Source: Marinilabiliaceae bacterium
GTDB lineage: Bacteria; Bacteroidota; Bacteroidia; Bacteroidales; Marinilabiliaceae
Direction: 5' to 3'
Length of the DNA: 32,967 nt
Assembly (NCBI GenBank): GCA_016342595.1
Contig: JAEINY010000046.1
Span: 1-32,967, forward strand
In this document: positions 16,100 to 23,481 of the stretch, piece by piece
How positions within the stretch are numbered: position 1 is the stretch's first letter
Layout of the letters: each line of letters starts with the position of its first letter
Position numbers and translations under genes: made by a program
The notes under the pieces: generated by a model
What the model was told of the DNA's origin: nothing
The model's database searches: none
The model's input: the letters and a program-made list of their open reading frames with translations, nothing else

Positions 16100-16754
16100 A
16101 ATCCTATTTATAGCCTATTTTTCCGCAATTGGCCTTTTTCTAATGGGTATTACCATCATGGGCTTTGCCTATAATGATAAGTCATGTGATGATTTCCATA
16201 GAGACCACTATGAAGAGATTTCTGAAAATCTGGCGTCTTTTAAGCACATTTATGTAGATAAAGACTGTGATGTGAATATTACAAAAGGAGATCGTTCGTA
16301 CTTCACGTATAACATTAAAAATGCTGAAGAACATGTTAAACCTGTTTTTGACGTACGAAATGACACCTTGTTTATCCAAAATGTCAGCAGACATGTTACT
16401 ATTCATTTCAATGAACTAAAATCCCTTAGTGGTCATAAATGTGAAGTCGGGCTTAATTCTTTTGAATTATCTAAATTGGCTGTACATATGAAGCAGGCTG
16501 AATTGAAGATGGGAAATGATGTGACCATTTCTTCTTTGGAGGTTGTACTAAAAGAATCTTCTACCGTGAGGGCCTGGGGATTTAATACCAAAAAGTTGAG
16601 TTTGCTTGTGGATGATTCGCAGTTTATGGCCAGTTCCGATCTGAAACTGGATCTCGTAAAAGGGACTATTCGTAATAATTCAACCATAAGTATAAATGCT
16701 GCCAAGTCCATTCAATTGGACTTAGATGATTCAAGTCAATTACAGATGCGTTAG
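16086..16754 (+). CDS. Membrane-anchored head-GIN/DUF2807-like protein
   Basis: 222 residues with one N-terminal transmembrane segment (about 7-28, no lipobox), then an extracytoplasmic beta-rich domain. The repeating short strands with small and polar turns (HIYVDKDCDVNITKGD, FELSKLAVHMKQAELKMGND, SLLVDDSQFMASSDLKLDL, IRNNSTISINAAKSIQLDL) resemble the putative auto-transporter adhesin head-GIN (DUF2807) right-handed helix. It is the last gene of the regulator operon, overlaps the GntR gene by 14 bases, and is followed by a terminator. Its presence suggests that the ABC system deals with something at the envelope. The family call is by pattern only. Confidence 0.7.
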   Translation: MKTSRILFIAYFSAIGLFLMGITIMGFAYNDKSCDDFHRDHYEEISENLASFKHIYVDKDCDVNITKGDRSYFTYNIKNAEEHVKPVFDVRNDTLFIQNVSRHVTIHFNELKSLSGHKCEVGLNSFELSKLAVHMKQAELKMGNDVTISSLEVVLKESSTVRAWGFNTKKLSLLVDDSQFMASSDLKLDLVKGTIRNNSTISINAAKSIQLDLDDSSQLQMR

Positions 16755-16783
16755 ATACGAATTTTAACCTCCAACAATAATTT

Positions 16784-16819
16784 AAAGCTCTTTATCCATG
16801 CAGGATAAGGAGCTTTTTT
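16784..16819 (+). terminator. Terminator of the GntR/ABC operon
   Basis: AAAGCTCTTTATCC pairs with GGATAAGGAGCTTT over 14 positions (one G-T pair) around a 5-base loop and runs into a T tract. Confidence 0.9.
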
Positions 16820-16926
16820 AGATTACCAATGAGCCAAATCATGTTTAAGAATCACTTAATTAATGAAGTAAATATGTATTTTCGCCCGATTTTAATTCTT
16901 TGATTGCTTTAAAACCGAAAAAGAAA

Positions 16927-17502
16927 ATGGAGAACAACATGTTTGTTGCGAAAGATGAAACAGCTAACCCAGGCCCCTTGGGATTGGTGGGATTTGGATT
17001 GGCGACTATATTATTAAACCTGCATAATGCTGGTTTATTCGCCTTGGATACAATGATTTTGGCCATGGGGCTGATGATGGGTGGTACGGTACAAATTATT
17101 GTGGGTATCATGGAATGGAAAAAGAATAACATGTTTGGAACCATGGCTTTTACCTCGTACGGAGCTTTCTGGATTTCACTGGTATTTCTTTTGGTGCTGC
17201 CTAAATTAGGTCTAGGTACGGCTTCTACGCCAACTGCTATGGGATATTATCTATCCATCTGGGGTATTTATAGCTTCGGTTTATTTGTAGCTACTCTAAA
17301 AATGAATAAAGCGATGATTTTTCTGTTTGCCAGTGTAGTCGTATTATTTGCCTTGTTGGCCATTGCAAATTTTACAGGCAGTCATTGGGTTCATACCATT
17401 GCCGGTATCGAAGGTATTATTTGTGGTGCGATTGCATTGTACATTGCATTAGCTCAACTATATCAAGACGTTTATAAAAAATCATTGTTGCCTTTGGGGT
17501 AA
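16927..17502 (+). CDS. satP: Acetate/succinate transporter, SatP/YaaH (GPR1/FUN34) family
   Basis: 191 residues from this ATG, close to the 188 of E. coli SatP. The ATG at 16900 would add nine residues (MIALKPKKK) that the family lacks. The family signature NPGPLGLVGFG (about 14-24) is at the expected place before the first helix. About six hydrophobic helices follow (LATILLNLHNAGLF, MILAMGLMMGGTVQIIVGIMEW, FWISLVFLLVLP, YYLSIWGIYSFGLFVAT, FLFASVVVLFALLAI and a last one with IEGIICGAIALYIALAQLY). Members move acetate or succinate with protons across the inner membrane. It is a single-gene unit with its own terminator; no consensus promoter was found. Confidence 0.93.
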   Translation: MENNMFVAKDETANPGPLGLVGFGLATILLNLHNAGLFALDTMILAMGLMMGGTVQIIVGIMEWKKNNMFGTMAFTSYGAFWISLVFLLVLPKLGLGTASTPTAMGYYLSIWGIYSFGLFVATLKMNKAMIFLFASVVVLFALLAIANFTGSHWVHTIAGIEGIICGAIALYIALAQLYQDVYKKSLLPLG

Positions 17503-17528
17503 TTTGATGGTATACAATATTTGTGAGG

Positions 17529-17556
17529 CCCGAACCAGATTGGTTCGGGTTTTTTT
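17529..17556 (+). terminator. Terminator of the SatP-family gene
   Basis: A perfect 9-bp stem CCCGAACCA/TGGTTCGGG with a 3-base loop is followed by seven T residues. Confidence 0.92.
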
Positions 17557-17705
17557 ATTCATTTTTTAATATGTTTCTGATAAGTATATTATAGAATCGT
17601 AATTCTGGATTAAGCGGAGAATGTTATATTTATTGACAATGATTATTCAAGAGAAAGAGAAATGAATTGTCACCCGATTTGAAATGGCAAGTGTCTTATT
17701 AGTAA

Positions 17706-17996
17706 AGGAAGCTCTGGTTTACACTCAAATGTCATGAAAAGGATATATTGTGTTTGAAAGACAGTCGTCTATACTTTACAAAGAATAGTGGAGTAGAAAG
17801 TTTTACTGTTATTAAAACAGATGGTTCATTTATTTCTTCTGTTTTAAAACCTGAAGCAAAAGATTATATTTCTGATTTGGTGAATGGGGTATATTTAATT
17901 GTGATTAATTTAGTGGGTGGCAGACATTATAGCCTTTTGATCAGTGCTGTTGGGGGGGGGAGTGGTAGACATAATAAAAGAGCTGCACAACCCTGA
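17706..17996 (+). pseudogene. Remnant resembling a T9SS sorting-domain end
   Basis: The frame opens after a TAA and has no ATG; only TTG at 17748 could start it. The segment VIKTDGSFISS ... DLVNGVYLIVINLVGG ... YSLLIS resembles the last half of a type A sorting domain (a GK-like turn, then LxxGVYxIxI, then a C-terminal strand). A run of nine G at 17952-17960 follows, after which the reading continues into low-quality sequence. I read it as the broken 3' end of a secreted-protein gene. The region 17557-17705 upstream holds no recognisable continuation. Confidence 0.35.
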
Positions 17997-18012
17997 AAGT
18001 TGGTACAGCCCC
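17972..18012 (-). terminator. Possible terminator of the DUF4097-type gene
   Basis: Read on the minus strand, GCTGTACCAAC pairs imperfectly with GTTGTGCAGC around TTTCAGG and is followed by CTCTTTTATTAT. It lies 28 bases beyond the stop of the minus-strand gene. Confidence 0.45.
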
Positions 18013-18040
18013 AAAAGTCATCTTATCTTCTATTTATTAC

Positions 18041-18673
18041 TTAGTGCACACTCCCTGATACCGTGCTAATCTCCCTATTTCCTTTTAGGTTACTAATTTT
18101 GAAATTCCCTGAAATGGAGGATCCTTTTAAATTACCACTCACATCTGCCAGGTGTTGATTACCCGAAATGGTGGAAGTGGAAACATGTCCGTTAATGTCC
18201 GTCAATTGAATATTTCCTGAAACAGATGATGCTTTTACTTTACTGCCAATATTTGCTGCTTCAATTTCACCGGATACCGAATTCAGTTTGACGTATCGCT
18301 GTCCAACACCCGATGCCCGAATATTACCACTTACTGAAGATACATCAATGTCCGTCATAGCCGGCATTTTGAGAGCTATTTTTCCGGCAGTTCGACCTTT
18401 GGAATGACGTGGATGTTTTACTTCAACATGCAAAGTGGTTCCGGTTACTTTAGTCACAAATTCATATGGGTATTTTTCTTTTTCCCATTTAATAACTCCT
18501 TCCACCGATACATCTGCATCTTCAGAAGCTTGAATGTCTACTTCGCAAAAAACAACATCCACAATAACTTCAGTAATATTTGGGAATGATTTATTAATCT
18601 CTACCTGGTTCTGCTGCGCAAATATAAAAGTTGCAAAGGTCAGTAGTGCAGTAAATGTGATCCATCGTTTCAT
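18041..18673 (-). CDS. Secreted DUF4097/DUF2807-type beta-helix protein
   Basis: 210 residues with a Sec signal peptide (about 1-19, ending FIFA). The second half consists of repeats about 18-20 residues long around the motif (S/T)-(V/I)-SG-(N/E/S): DVSSVSGNIRAS, LNSVSGEIEAA, ASSVSGNIQLTD, TSTISGNQHLAD, GSSISGNFKISN and STVSGSVH. This is the pattern of the putative-adhesin DUF4097 family, which folds as a right-handed beta-helix. The protein ends inside the last repeat, which is common. The true role of the family is unsettled. It stands alone between the gene debris at 17.7-18.0 kb and repeat copy 2. Confidence 0.85.
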   Translation of the reverse strand: MKRWITFTALLTFATFIFAQQNQVEINKSFPNITEVIVDVVFCEVDIQASEDADVSVEGVIKWEKEKYPYEFVTKVTGTTLHVEVKHPRHSKGRTAGKIALKMPAMTDIDVSSVSGNIRASGVGQRYVKLNSVSGEIEAANIGSKVKASSVSGNIQLTDINGHVSTSTISGNQHLADVSGNLKGSSISGNFKISNLKGNREISTVSGSVH

Positions 18674-18765
18674 GATATTCAGGTTTTAATGTTTGTGGTA
18701 GGACGTATCAATTAGAGGATTCGTTACAACGGTTGATTGAATTTTATTATACTATCTTTATTTAA

Positions 18766-18975
18766 GGCTCTGTCATAATTAGAGGTTGGTTTATTCAACC
18801 CATCCTGGGTTGTAGTGCCTGGATCGTTTGTTCCACGGGTTTCACCCGTGGTTATTCAAATTCAATCCTTTCAGGATTACCTTATTATAACCACGAAGTG
18901 GTTTAATGTTAATAACCCTGGGTGAAACCCAGGGATTAAAATCATATTTCGTTACAACCCTGAATGGGGTTGAAT
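18766..18975. repeat. Multi-hairpin repeat element, copy 2
   Basis: Same order and orientation as the copy at 13216-13456: GGCTCT.TCATAA start, CAACCCA/TGGGTTG, CCACGGGT/ACCCGTGG (here perfect), AATCC/GGATT, ACCAC/GTGGT, CTGGGT/ACCCAG and CAACCC/GGGTTG. Stem differences between the copies are partly compensatory or improve the pairing. It lies between the 5' end of the DUF4097-type gene and the 3' end of the response-regulator gene. The rest of this gap (18674-18765, 18976-19047) shows no gene. Confidence 0.85.
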
Positions 18976-19047
18976 GTTAGTGTTTTGTAAAAGTATCCAC
19001 CACCAATTGAGCTATAGCTTTATTTAATCAACGAATTTTCAAATTGC

Positions 19048-19740
19048 TTAATCCACTCTCAATTGATAGCCACTTCCATGAATATTAACAATTTCAACAC
19101 CAGGTACACTTTTTAAGTATTTTCGAAGTTTAGTAATGTACACATCCATACTTCGGGTAGTAAAATAACCTGTTTCACCCCATACCTGGCGCAAGGCGAT
19201 ATCTCTCGACAAGACTTTATTCTGCGTTTGGCACAGTAATTTTAGCAAATCCGCCTCTTTAGGTGACAGCTTTACCGATTCAGATTGAAAGGTAATGGTT
19301 CTTAACTCGTAATCAAACTCGGCTTCTCCAATGGTATATTCTTTGGGCTCTTCTTCGGGCAACTGACGTTTATGTCGGTTCAGGATGGCATTGATCTTAC
19401 AAATCATGATCTCTGAATCAAATGGTTTGGTAATATAATCATCAGCCCCGGTACTGAAGCCTTCCAGCATATCCTCCTTCATCGTTTTAGCAGTCAGGAA
19501 TATGATTGGCATGTCAGTATTGATTTCTTTGATTTGCCGGGCAATGGTGAAGCCGTCTACATTGGGTAGCATGACGTCCAGTATGCAAATGTCGAAGGAC
19601 TGCTCACCAAACCGCTGGATGGCAAAACGACCATCCTTTACCCAGGAAACAATAAAACCATTGATTTCCAAATAGGCTTTCATGACCGTTCCAAAATTAA
19701 GGTCATCTTCTACCATAAATACTTTACTCAATTCACCCAT
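19048..19740 (-). CDS. OmpR/PhoB-type response regulator, RprY-like
   Basis: 230 residues. The receiver domain (about 5-120) has the acidic pocket Glu11-Asp12-Asp13, the phospho-acceptor Asp55 in CILDVMLPN, Thr83 in FLTAK and Lys105 in TKPF, all intact. A winged-helix output domain fills about 130-228 (VKLSPKEADLLKLL, LRQVWGETGYFTTRSMDVYITKLRKYL split across its helices, then IHGSGYQL). The gene lies 10 bases after the kinase gene on the same strand, so the two form one operon. Its size and architecture match RprY of Bacteroides. OmpR-type proteins bind direct repeats at helical spacing, and such repeats lie upstream of this operon (21482-21518). Confidence 0.95.
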   Translation of the reverse strand: MGELSKVFMVEDDLNFGTVMKAYLEINGFIVSWVKDGRFAIQRFGEQSFDICILDVMLPNVDGFTIARQIKEINTDMPIIFLTAKTMKEDMLEGFSTGADDYITKPFDSEIMICKINAILNRHKRQLPEEEPKEYTIGEAEFDYELRTITFQSESVKLSPKEADLLKLLCQTQNKVLSRDIALRQVWGETGYFTTRSMDVYITKLRKYLKSVPGVEIVNIHGSGYQLRVD

Positions 19741-19750
19741 GTGTTACAAA

Positions 19751-21364
19751 TTAAAAAGGAAGGTAAATGGTAAATTCAGTGCCAATTGCTACTTTACTTT
19801 TCACCGATATCGTGCCATGATGGGCATCAATGACCGCTTTCACGTAGCTCAGTCCCAAACCAAATCCTTTCACGTTATGAATATTACCACCCGACGCGCG
19901 GTAAAATTTGTCAAATATTTTATTCTGCTGTTCCCGTGTCATCCCAATGCCTTTATCAATGATCTTGATAAAAATACCATTTCCATTATTAAGGGTGGAT
20001 ATGACTACTTCAGGGAATTCTTTGGAGTACTTTAAAGCATTCTCAAGCAAGTTAATAATGATGTTGGTAAAATGTACTTCATCCACTTTAAAGATGGCCA
20101 GTTCTGCTATAAGTTCTGTTCTGATGGAGCCATTGGTGTCCTGTACCAGCAGCTGCATATTGTCTACAGCTCTCAATAATAACTCATGTAAATCCAGTGA
20201 TTCACGAACCACGACAAAATCTTTCTTTTCAATCTGCGACATTTGCAGCACACGTTCCACATGATTGTTCATGCGGCTGTTTTCTTCTTTTATGATTCGC
20301 AAAAAGGTTTTCATCTGACCCGGGTTATTTAAAACAGCCGGATTCATGATGCTATCTGATGCCAGGCTAATTGTGGCAATGGGGGTTTTAAACTCATGGG
20401 TCATGTTATTGATAAAATCAGATTTTATCTCAGATACCTTTTTCTGGTTCATTATCATCCGCATGGTGAGGTAGAAGGTAACGAGGATGAAAAGTGTGAA
20501 TAGGATGGATATGGATAACATCCAGCCTTGCGATTTATAGAGGTAAGTCGCCAAGTCCGGAAAATAAATCATTAATTCGTAGGGCGAAAATCCTCGAAAA
20601 ATACTTTGAGGGAATAGGTTGACTTTTAAAGGTGTTTCCTCAAGAGCCTGTTTGTATTCGAAACCAGCTGATCGCTGATCCAGTAGCTTTTGAGAATGAC
20701 GGTCGATTACGCCATATTCAAATTGGGCATCCACTCCGTTTTGTGTCAGTTCTTCCTGTAATATGGCGTTGAGTCGATGCAGTTGCAGACGGTCTTGCAG
20801 GGGCGTGTGACGCGTTGTCAGTTCATAAGTAATCTGATTAAAAACATCCATCACATGTGCCTGATCATTATTCACAGCTTCAACCACCCGGGCCAACGAA
20901 TCCTCTACCTGAATCATCTTTTTTTCCAGTTCTTTTAACCCCAGGCCTCGCTGGCCAGAGGAGATCCAGATTTCCTGTTCCGATGATCTGCCGTTTATTT
21001 CCAAGCGCGTTTCAATACGTGTACCTGAAGGTGTTGTAATTGTATCGGCATGTGATTGATAATAGAATGTCTGTGTCGGCTGCTTATGTTTTTTACGAAT
21101 TTTAATGTCTCTTAGAGTATCCTTTTTAGGTCGAGCAATGGGAACGATATCAATTTTCGGGAAGAAGGCATTATAGATGCGTTCAGCCGATTGTTCGCGC
21201 TCCAGACGCATGACGCTCTTATCCAGGGCTTCATAAACTGCTGCGTGAAATTTATTGCGTTGAATTTTAATGGACTCCTGTATCCATAAATATTGAGCGG
21301 CAATGATTCCCAACAATGAGAAACTCATTAAGACAATCAGGCCTAATATTGATTTTCGCTTCAT
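19751..21364 (-). CDS. Membrane sensor histidine kinase, RprX-like
   Basis: 537-residue inner-membrane kinase and cognate of the response regulator that follows. The first TM helix is at about 7-29, the periplasmic sensor at about 30-278 and the second TM at about 281-304. The dimerisation domain carries the phospho-acceptor His323 in MTHEFKTP. The ATPase domain has the N box INLLENALKYS, the G1 box DKGIGM, the F box FDKFYR and the G2 box GFGLGLSYV. The sensor domain has two predicted helical stretches (LKELEKKMIQVEDSLARVVEA; LQLHRLNAILQEEL) and no recognised ligand site. The length and order match Bacteroides RprX. The signal it senses is unknown. Confidence 0.95.
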   Translation of the reverse strand: MKRKSILGLIVLMSFSLLGIIAAQYLWIQESIKIQRNKFHAAVYEALDKSVMRLEREQSAERIYNAFFPKIDIVPIARPKKDTLRDIKIRKKHKQPTQTFYYQSHADTITTPSGTRIETRLEINGRSSEQEIWISSGQRGLGLKELEKKMIQVEDSLARVVEAVNNDQAHVMDVFNQITYELTTRHTPLQDRLQLHRLNAILQEELTQNGVDAQFEYGVIDRHSQKLLDQRSAGFEYKQALEETPLKVNLFPQSIFRGFSPYELMIYFPDLATYLYKSQGWMLSISILFTLFILVTFYLTMRMIMNQKKVSEIKSDFINNMTHEFKTPIATISLASDSIMNPAVLNNPGQMKTFLRIIKEENSRMNNHVERVLQMSQIEKKDFVVVRESLDLHELLLRAVDNMQLLVQDTNGSIRTELIAELAIFKVDEVHFTNIIINLLENALKYSKEFPEVVISTLNNGNGIFIKIIDKGIGMTREQQNKIFDKFYRASGGNIHNVKGFGLGLSYVKAVIDAHHGTISVKSKVAIGTEFTIYLPF

Positions 21365-21481
21365 CTTTTTGTCAACTGTCTATTATAAAGGTGTCTTACA
21401 GGTATCAACATTGAATGACAATGACCAATTGCTGCATTGACAATGTAAAGATAGTGTATTCAGCGAAGATGTAATTCGCCC

Positions 21482-21518
21482 TTAACCTTTCCTTAACTCT
21501 TTTTAACCACGACTTAAC
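21482..21518. promoter_or_regulatory. Four phased TTAAC repeats, candidate OmpR-type box
   Basis: TTAAC begins at 21482, 21493, 21503 and 21514, that is at steps of 11, 10 and 11 bases, one per helical turn, three of them as CTTAAC. OmpR/PhoB-family regulators bind such direct repeats. For the minus-strand kinase gene a -7-like TACATTG lies at 21441-21447, 34 bases from the nearest repeat. On the plus strand TACTTTTG (21541-21548) fits TAnnTTTG. The rest of the 21365-21685 gap holds only a 15-codon open frame (21604-21651). Confidence 0.6.
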
Positions 21519-21685
21519 CGATACACCATCAGGTGGTTCGTACTTTTGCAAAAGAGAAAATTGATATAAGCAGAGACTAAATACTATCACTAAAATCTAT
21601 ATTATGAAACATCTAAGCAATCAATTATTCGGACGAAAAATTGAGATTTGATAGATGACTGATTAGTGAAATATGAAAAGGTTTG

Positions 21686-21693
21686 TAAATTTG
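21686..21693 (+). promoter_or_regulatory. Candidate -7 box for the DUF3298-type gene
   Basis: TAAATTTG fits TAnnTTTG and lies 26 bases before the ATG at 21720. If used, it excludes the upstream ATG at 21666 as the start. No -33 TTTG is at the right distance. Confidence 0.45.
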
Positions 21694-21719
21694 ACTTCAC
21701 AAATTACAAACGTTTTTTT

Positions 21720-22379
21720 ATGGTAAAACATTTAATACTTGGATTGACTCTTGTTATTATTACTATAGGATGTCAAACGAAAACAAAACAAGGTTTTGAT
21801 TATTCGACTGTGCAGGATTCATTAGTATTTAAAACAGATATTTATGATATTAATGCGCAGTTTCCAAAATTTAATCATGCTTATACGGATTCATTAATTC
21901 GATCTACCGTTTTAGGAATGATTCAGGCTTTCAAGGAAGAAGCAGGAGAGGAGCGACTTTCCGAAAATTGGATGAATGAACAAGTGATTCAATGTGAACT
22001 GGTTTATACAACTCAGGGTTTTCTTTCCATTGTTTTTAGAGATTATCACTATACGGGAGGTGCCCATGGGAATACGTTTTTGACTTCACTGGTTTTGCAT
22101 CCGAATCGACGGGTACGGTATAAATTACAGGATTTTTTTGCAACAAGTGCTTTGCAATCTGTGCAAAAGCCGGTACGTGAGCAATTACGTCAACAATTAG
22201 ACTCGGATGTATTTATAGATGAGGGCACCGCAACTCTTGCTGATTTTAAGGTTTTTGTTATTACAGATCAGGCAATAGATTTTCACTTTCCACCATACCA
22301 GGTAGCCGCTTATGCTTTTGGTGCCCCTGTGGTAAAGATTTCCCAAAAGTCATTGAATGGATTTAGATTCCCAGAGTGA
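21720..22379 (+). CDS. Lipoprotein with DUF3298 (RsiV-like) domain
   Basis: 219 residues from this ATG, chosen because it gives a compact lipoprotein signal (MVKHLILGLTLVIITIGC). Starting at 21666 would put 18 polar residues before it. The mature part has a short DUF4163-like N-terminal part (YDINAQFPKFN, acidic helices) and a DUF3298-type C-terminal domain with YTGGAHGNT and FPPYQVAAYAFGAPVVKI, the landmarks shared with the extracytoplasmic part of RsiV and PdaC-type proteins. Envelope location; the ligand is unknown. It lies divergent from the kinase operon and convergent with the bat operon. Confidence 0.85.
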   Translation: MVKHLILGLTLVIITIGCQTKTKQGFDYSTVQDSLVFKTDIYDINAQFPKFNHAYTDSLIRSTVLGMIQAFKEEAGEERLSENWMNEQVIQCELVYTTQGFLSIVFRDYHYTGGAHGNTFLTSLVLHPNRRVRYKLQDFFATSALQSVQKPVREQLRQQLDSDVFIDEGTATLADFKVFVITDQAIDFHFPPYQVAAYAFGAPVVKISQKSLNGFRFPE

Positions 22380-22423
22380 TCATCAAACAAAAATTATAGG
22401 ATATTTTTCCAATTTTGTATAGA

Positions 22424-22444
22424 ATATTCCATATATTGGAATAT
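22424..22444. repeat. Perfect 8-bp inverted repeat
   Basis: ATATTCCA-TATAT-TGGAATAT. It lies 45 bases after the lipoprotein stop, without a T run, so it is not a classic terminator. It could be a protein site or chance in A/T-rich DNA. Confidence 0.35.
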
Positions 22445-22607
22445 ATTAGTAACGCACAATAAATCAATCATCAGTAAGTGAAGGTGTTGTTGTTTTTGGT
22501 TTGGTATTGGTAATATAAGAAGTCAAAGGGGGAAGGGTAGGACTTGAAAAAGAGAATCTATCGCGGATAATCCAGGCGATAATAGTTTGAACTAATAAAA
22601 CAAAAAG

Positions 22608-22654
22608 CGGTCAAAAGGAGAGATTAATAAGGAATTAAAATTGAATTTTGACCG
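22608..22654. repeat. Perfect 9-bp inverted repeat with long loop
   Basis: CGGTCAAAA (22608-22616) pairs with TTTTGACCG (22646-22654) across a 29-base loop, just before the convergent terminator. The rest of the gap 22380-22673 holds no gene. Confidence 0.4.
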
Positions 22655-22673
22655 ATAGTTTGGGTGTTTATGG

Positions 22674-22709
22674 AAAAAGCCTCCGCATCAAAGGATGTGG
22701 AGGCTTTTT
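22674..22709. terminator. Bidirectional terminator between convergent units
   Basis: AAAAAGCCTCCGCATC pairs with GATGTGGAGGCTTTTT over 16 positions (one G-T pair) around a 4-base loop. It has A on one side and T on the other, so it can end both the lipoprotein transcript and the minus-strand bat operon, whose last stop lies 22 bases away. Confidence 0.9.
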
Positions 22710-22731
22710 ATATATTTCTGCCTATGCGATC

Positions 22732-23481
22732 TTATATCATTGTAATGGTTTCCATTTCAATCCAGCCTATATACCCATTTGCCAATTCAATTTCTTTCCA
22801 GTTACCCAGTGTTCCGATCACTTTCACTTTGGTGCCTTCGTGCAAAATGAATATTTCCGTACCACTCACATCAGGTGAACTTTTCACGGTCACTGAAGGA
22901 CTAAATACAATGGCATGAGTGCGGTTGACCAGTTTATCTTTTTGCTTATAGGCAAATGAAAGAGTAATGGAAGTGCTAATTACCATGATAATGGCCAGGT
23001 AAAAACCAGCTTTCTTCAAAACAACAGAGTTGGAATACATAAAGAAACCAGCAAATAGAAGTGTCAATACAAAGCAAGCAATACCCAGTATCGTCCAAAA
23101 GTCGGAGGTCGCTTTATTGCGTATTGAACTGACCCATTGTGTCAGAAAGAAGGTGCCTTTTGTTTCAATTTTATCGGTGGTTTGGGTGTAGGCTAACTCC
23201 AGGTTATATTTGATATCACTGTCTTGTGGTTTCAATAAACGGGCTCGCTCGTAATTCAATATCGCACTTGGCAGTTCTCCAAATTTGTAATAGGCATTTC
23301 CCAGATTGAAATAAAGCTCTCCACTTTCAACACCGGTACTTAAAATCTCTTCATATAGTTGAATGGCTTGTTCATATTGCCCTTCACTATAATGAGAATT
23401 AGCTTTATCAAAGCGGTCATCATCGGCCCAAGCAGGCGCGAAGATGGATATGATCAGGACTGTTATAAATAATCGTTTCAT
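22732..23481 (-). CDS. batE: BatE: TPR and SH3 membrane protein
   Basis: 249 residues and last gene of the Bat cluster. A signal peptide (about 1-19, ending PAWA) is followed by two TPR units (about 22-95: YSEGQYEQAIQLYEEIL, LYFNLGNAYYKFGELPSA). Two transmembrane segments lie at about 128-149 and 157-177, and a C-terminal SH3-like domain at about 188-249 (VTVKSSPDVSGTEIFILHEG, KVIGTLGNWKEIELANG, GWI). This order is the standard BatE architecture. Its start overlaps the batD stop as ATGA, indicating coupled translation. The TPRs probably bind Bat partners on the periplasmic side. Confidence 0.92.
   Translation of the reverse strand: MKRLFITVLIISIFAPAWADDDRFDKANSHYSEGQYEQAIQLYEEILSTGVESGELYFNLGNAYYKFGELPSAILNYERARLLKPQDSDIKYNLELAYTQTTDKIETKGTFFLTQWVSSIRNKATSDFWTILGIACFVLTLLFAGFFMYSNSVVLKKAGFYLAIIMVISTSITLSFAYKQKDKLVNRTHAIVFSPSVTVKSSPDVSGTEIFILHEGTKVKVIGTLGNWKEIELANGYIGWIEMETITMI

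Noticed and set aside
14164-16754. Operon as an antibiotic-resistance cassette acquired by transfer
   Set aside because: Base composition by eye is like its neighbours, and there is no integrase, att site or transposase. The flanking repeats alone do not prove transfer.
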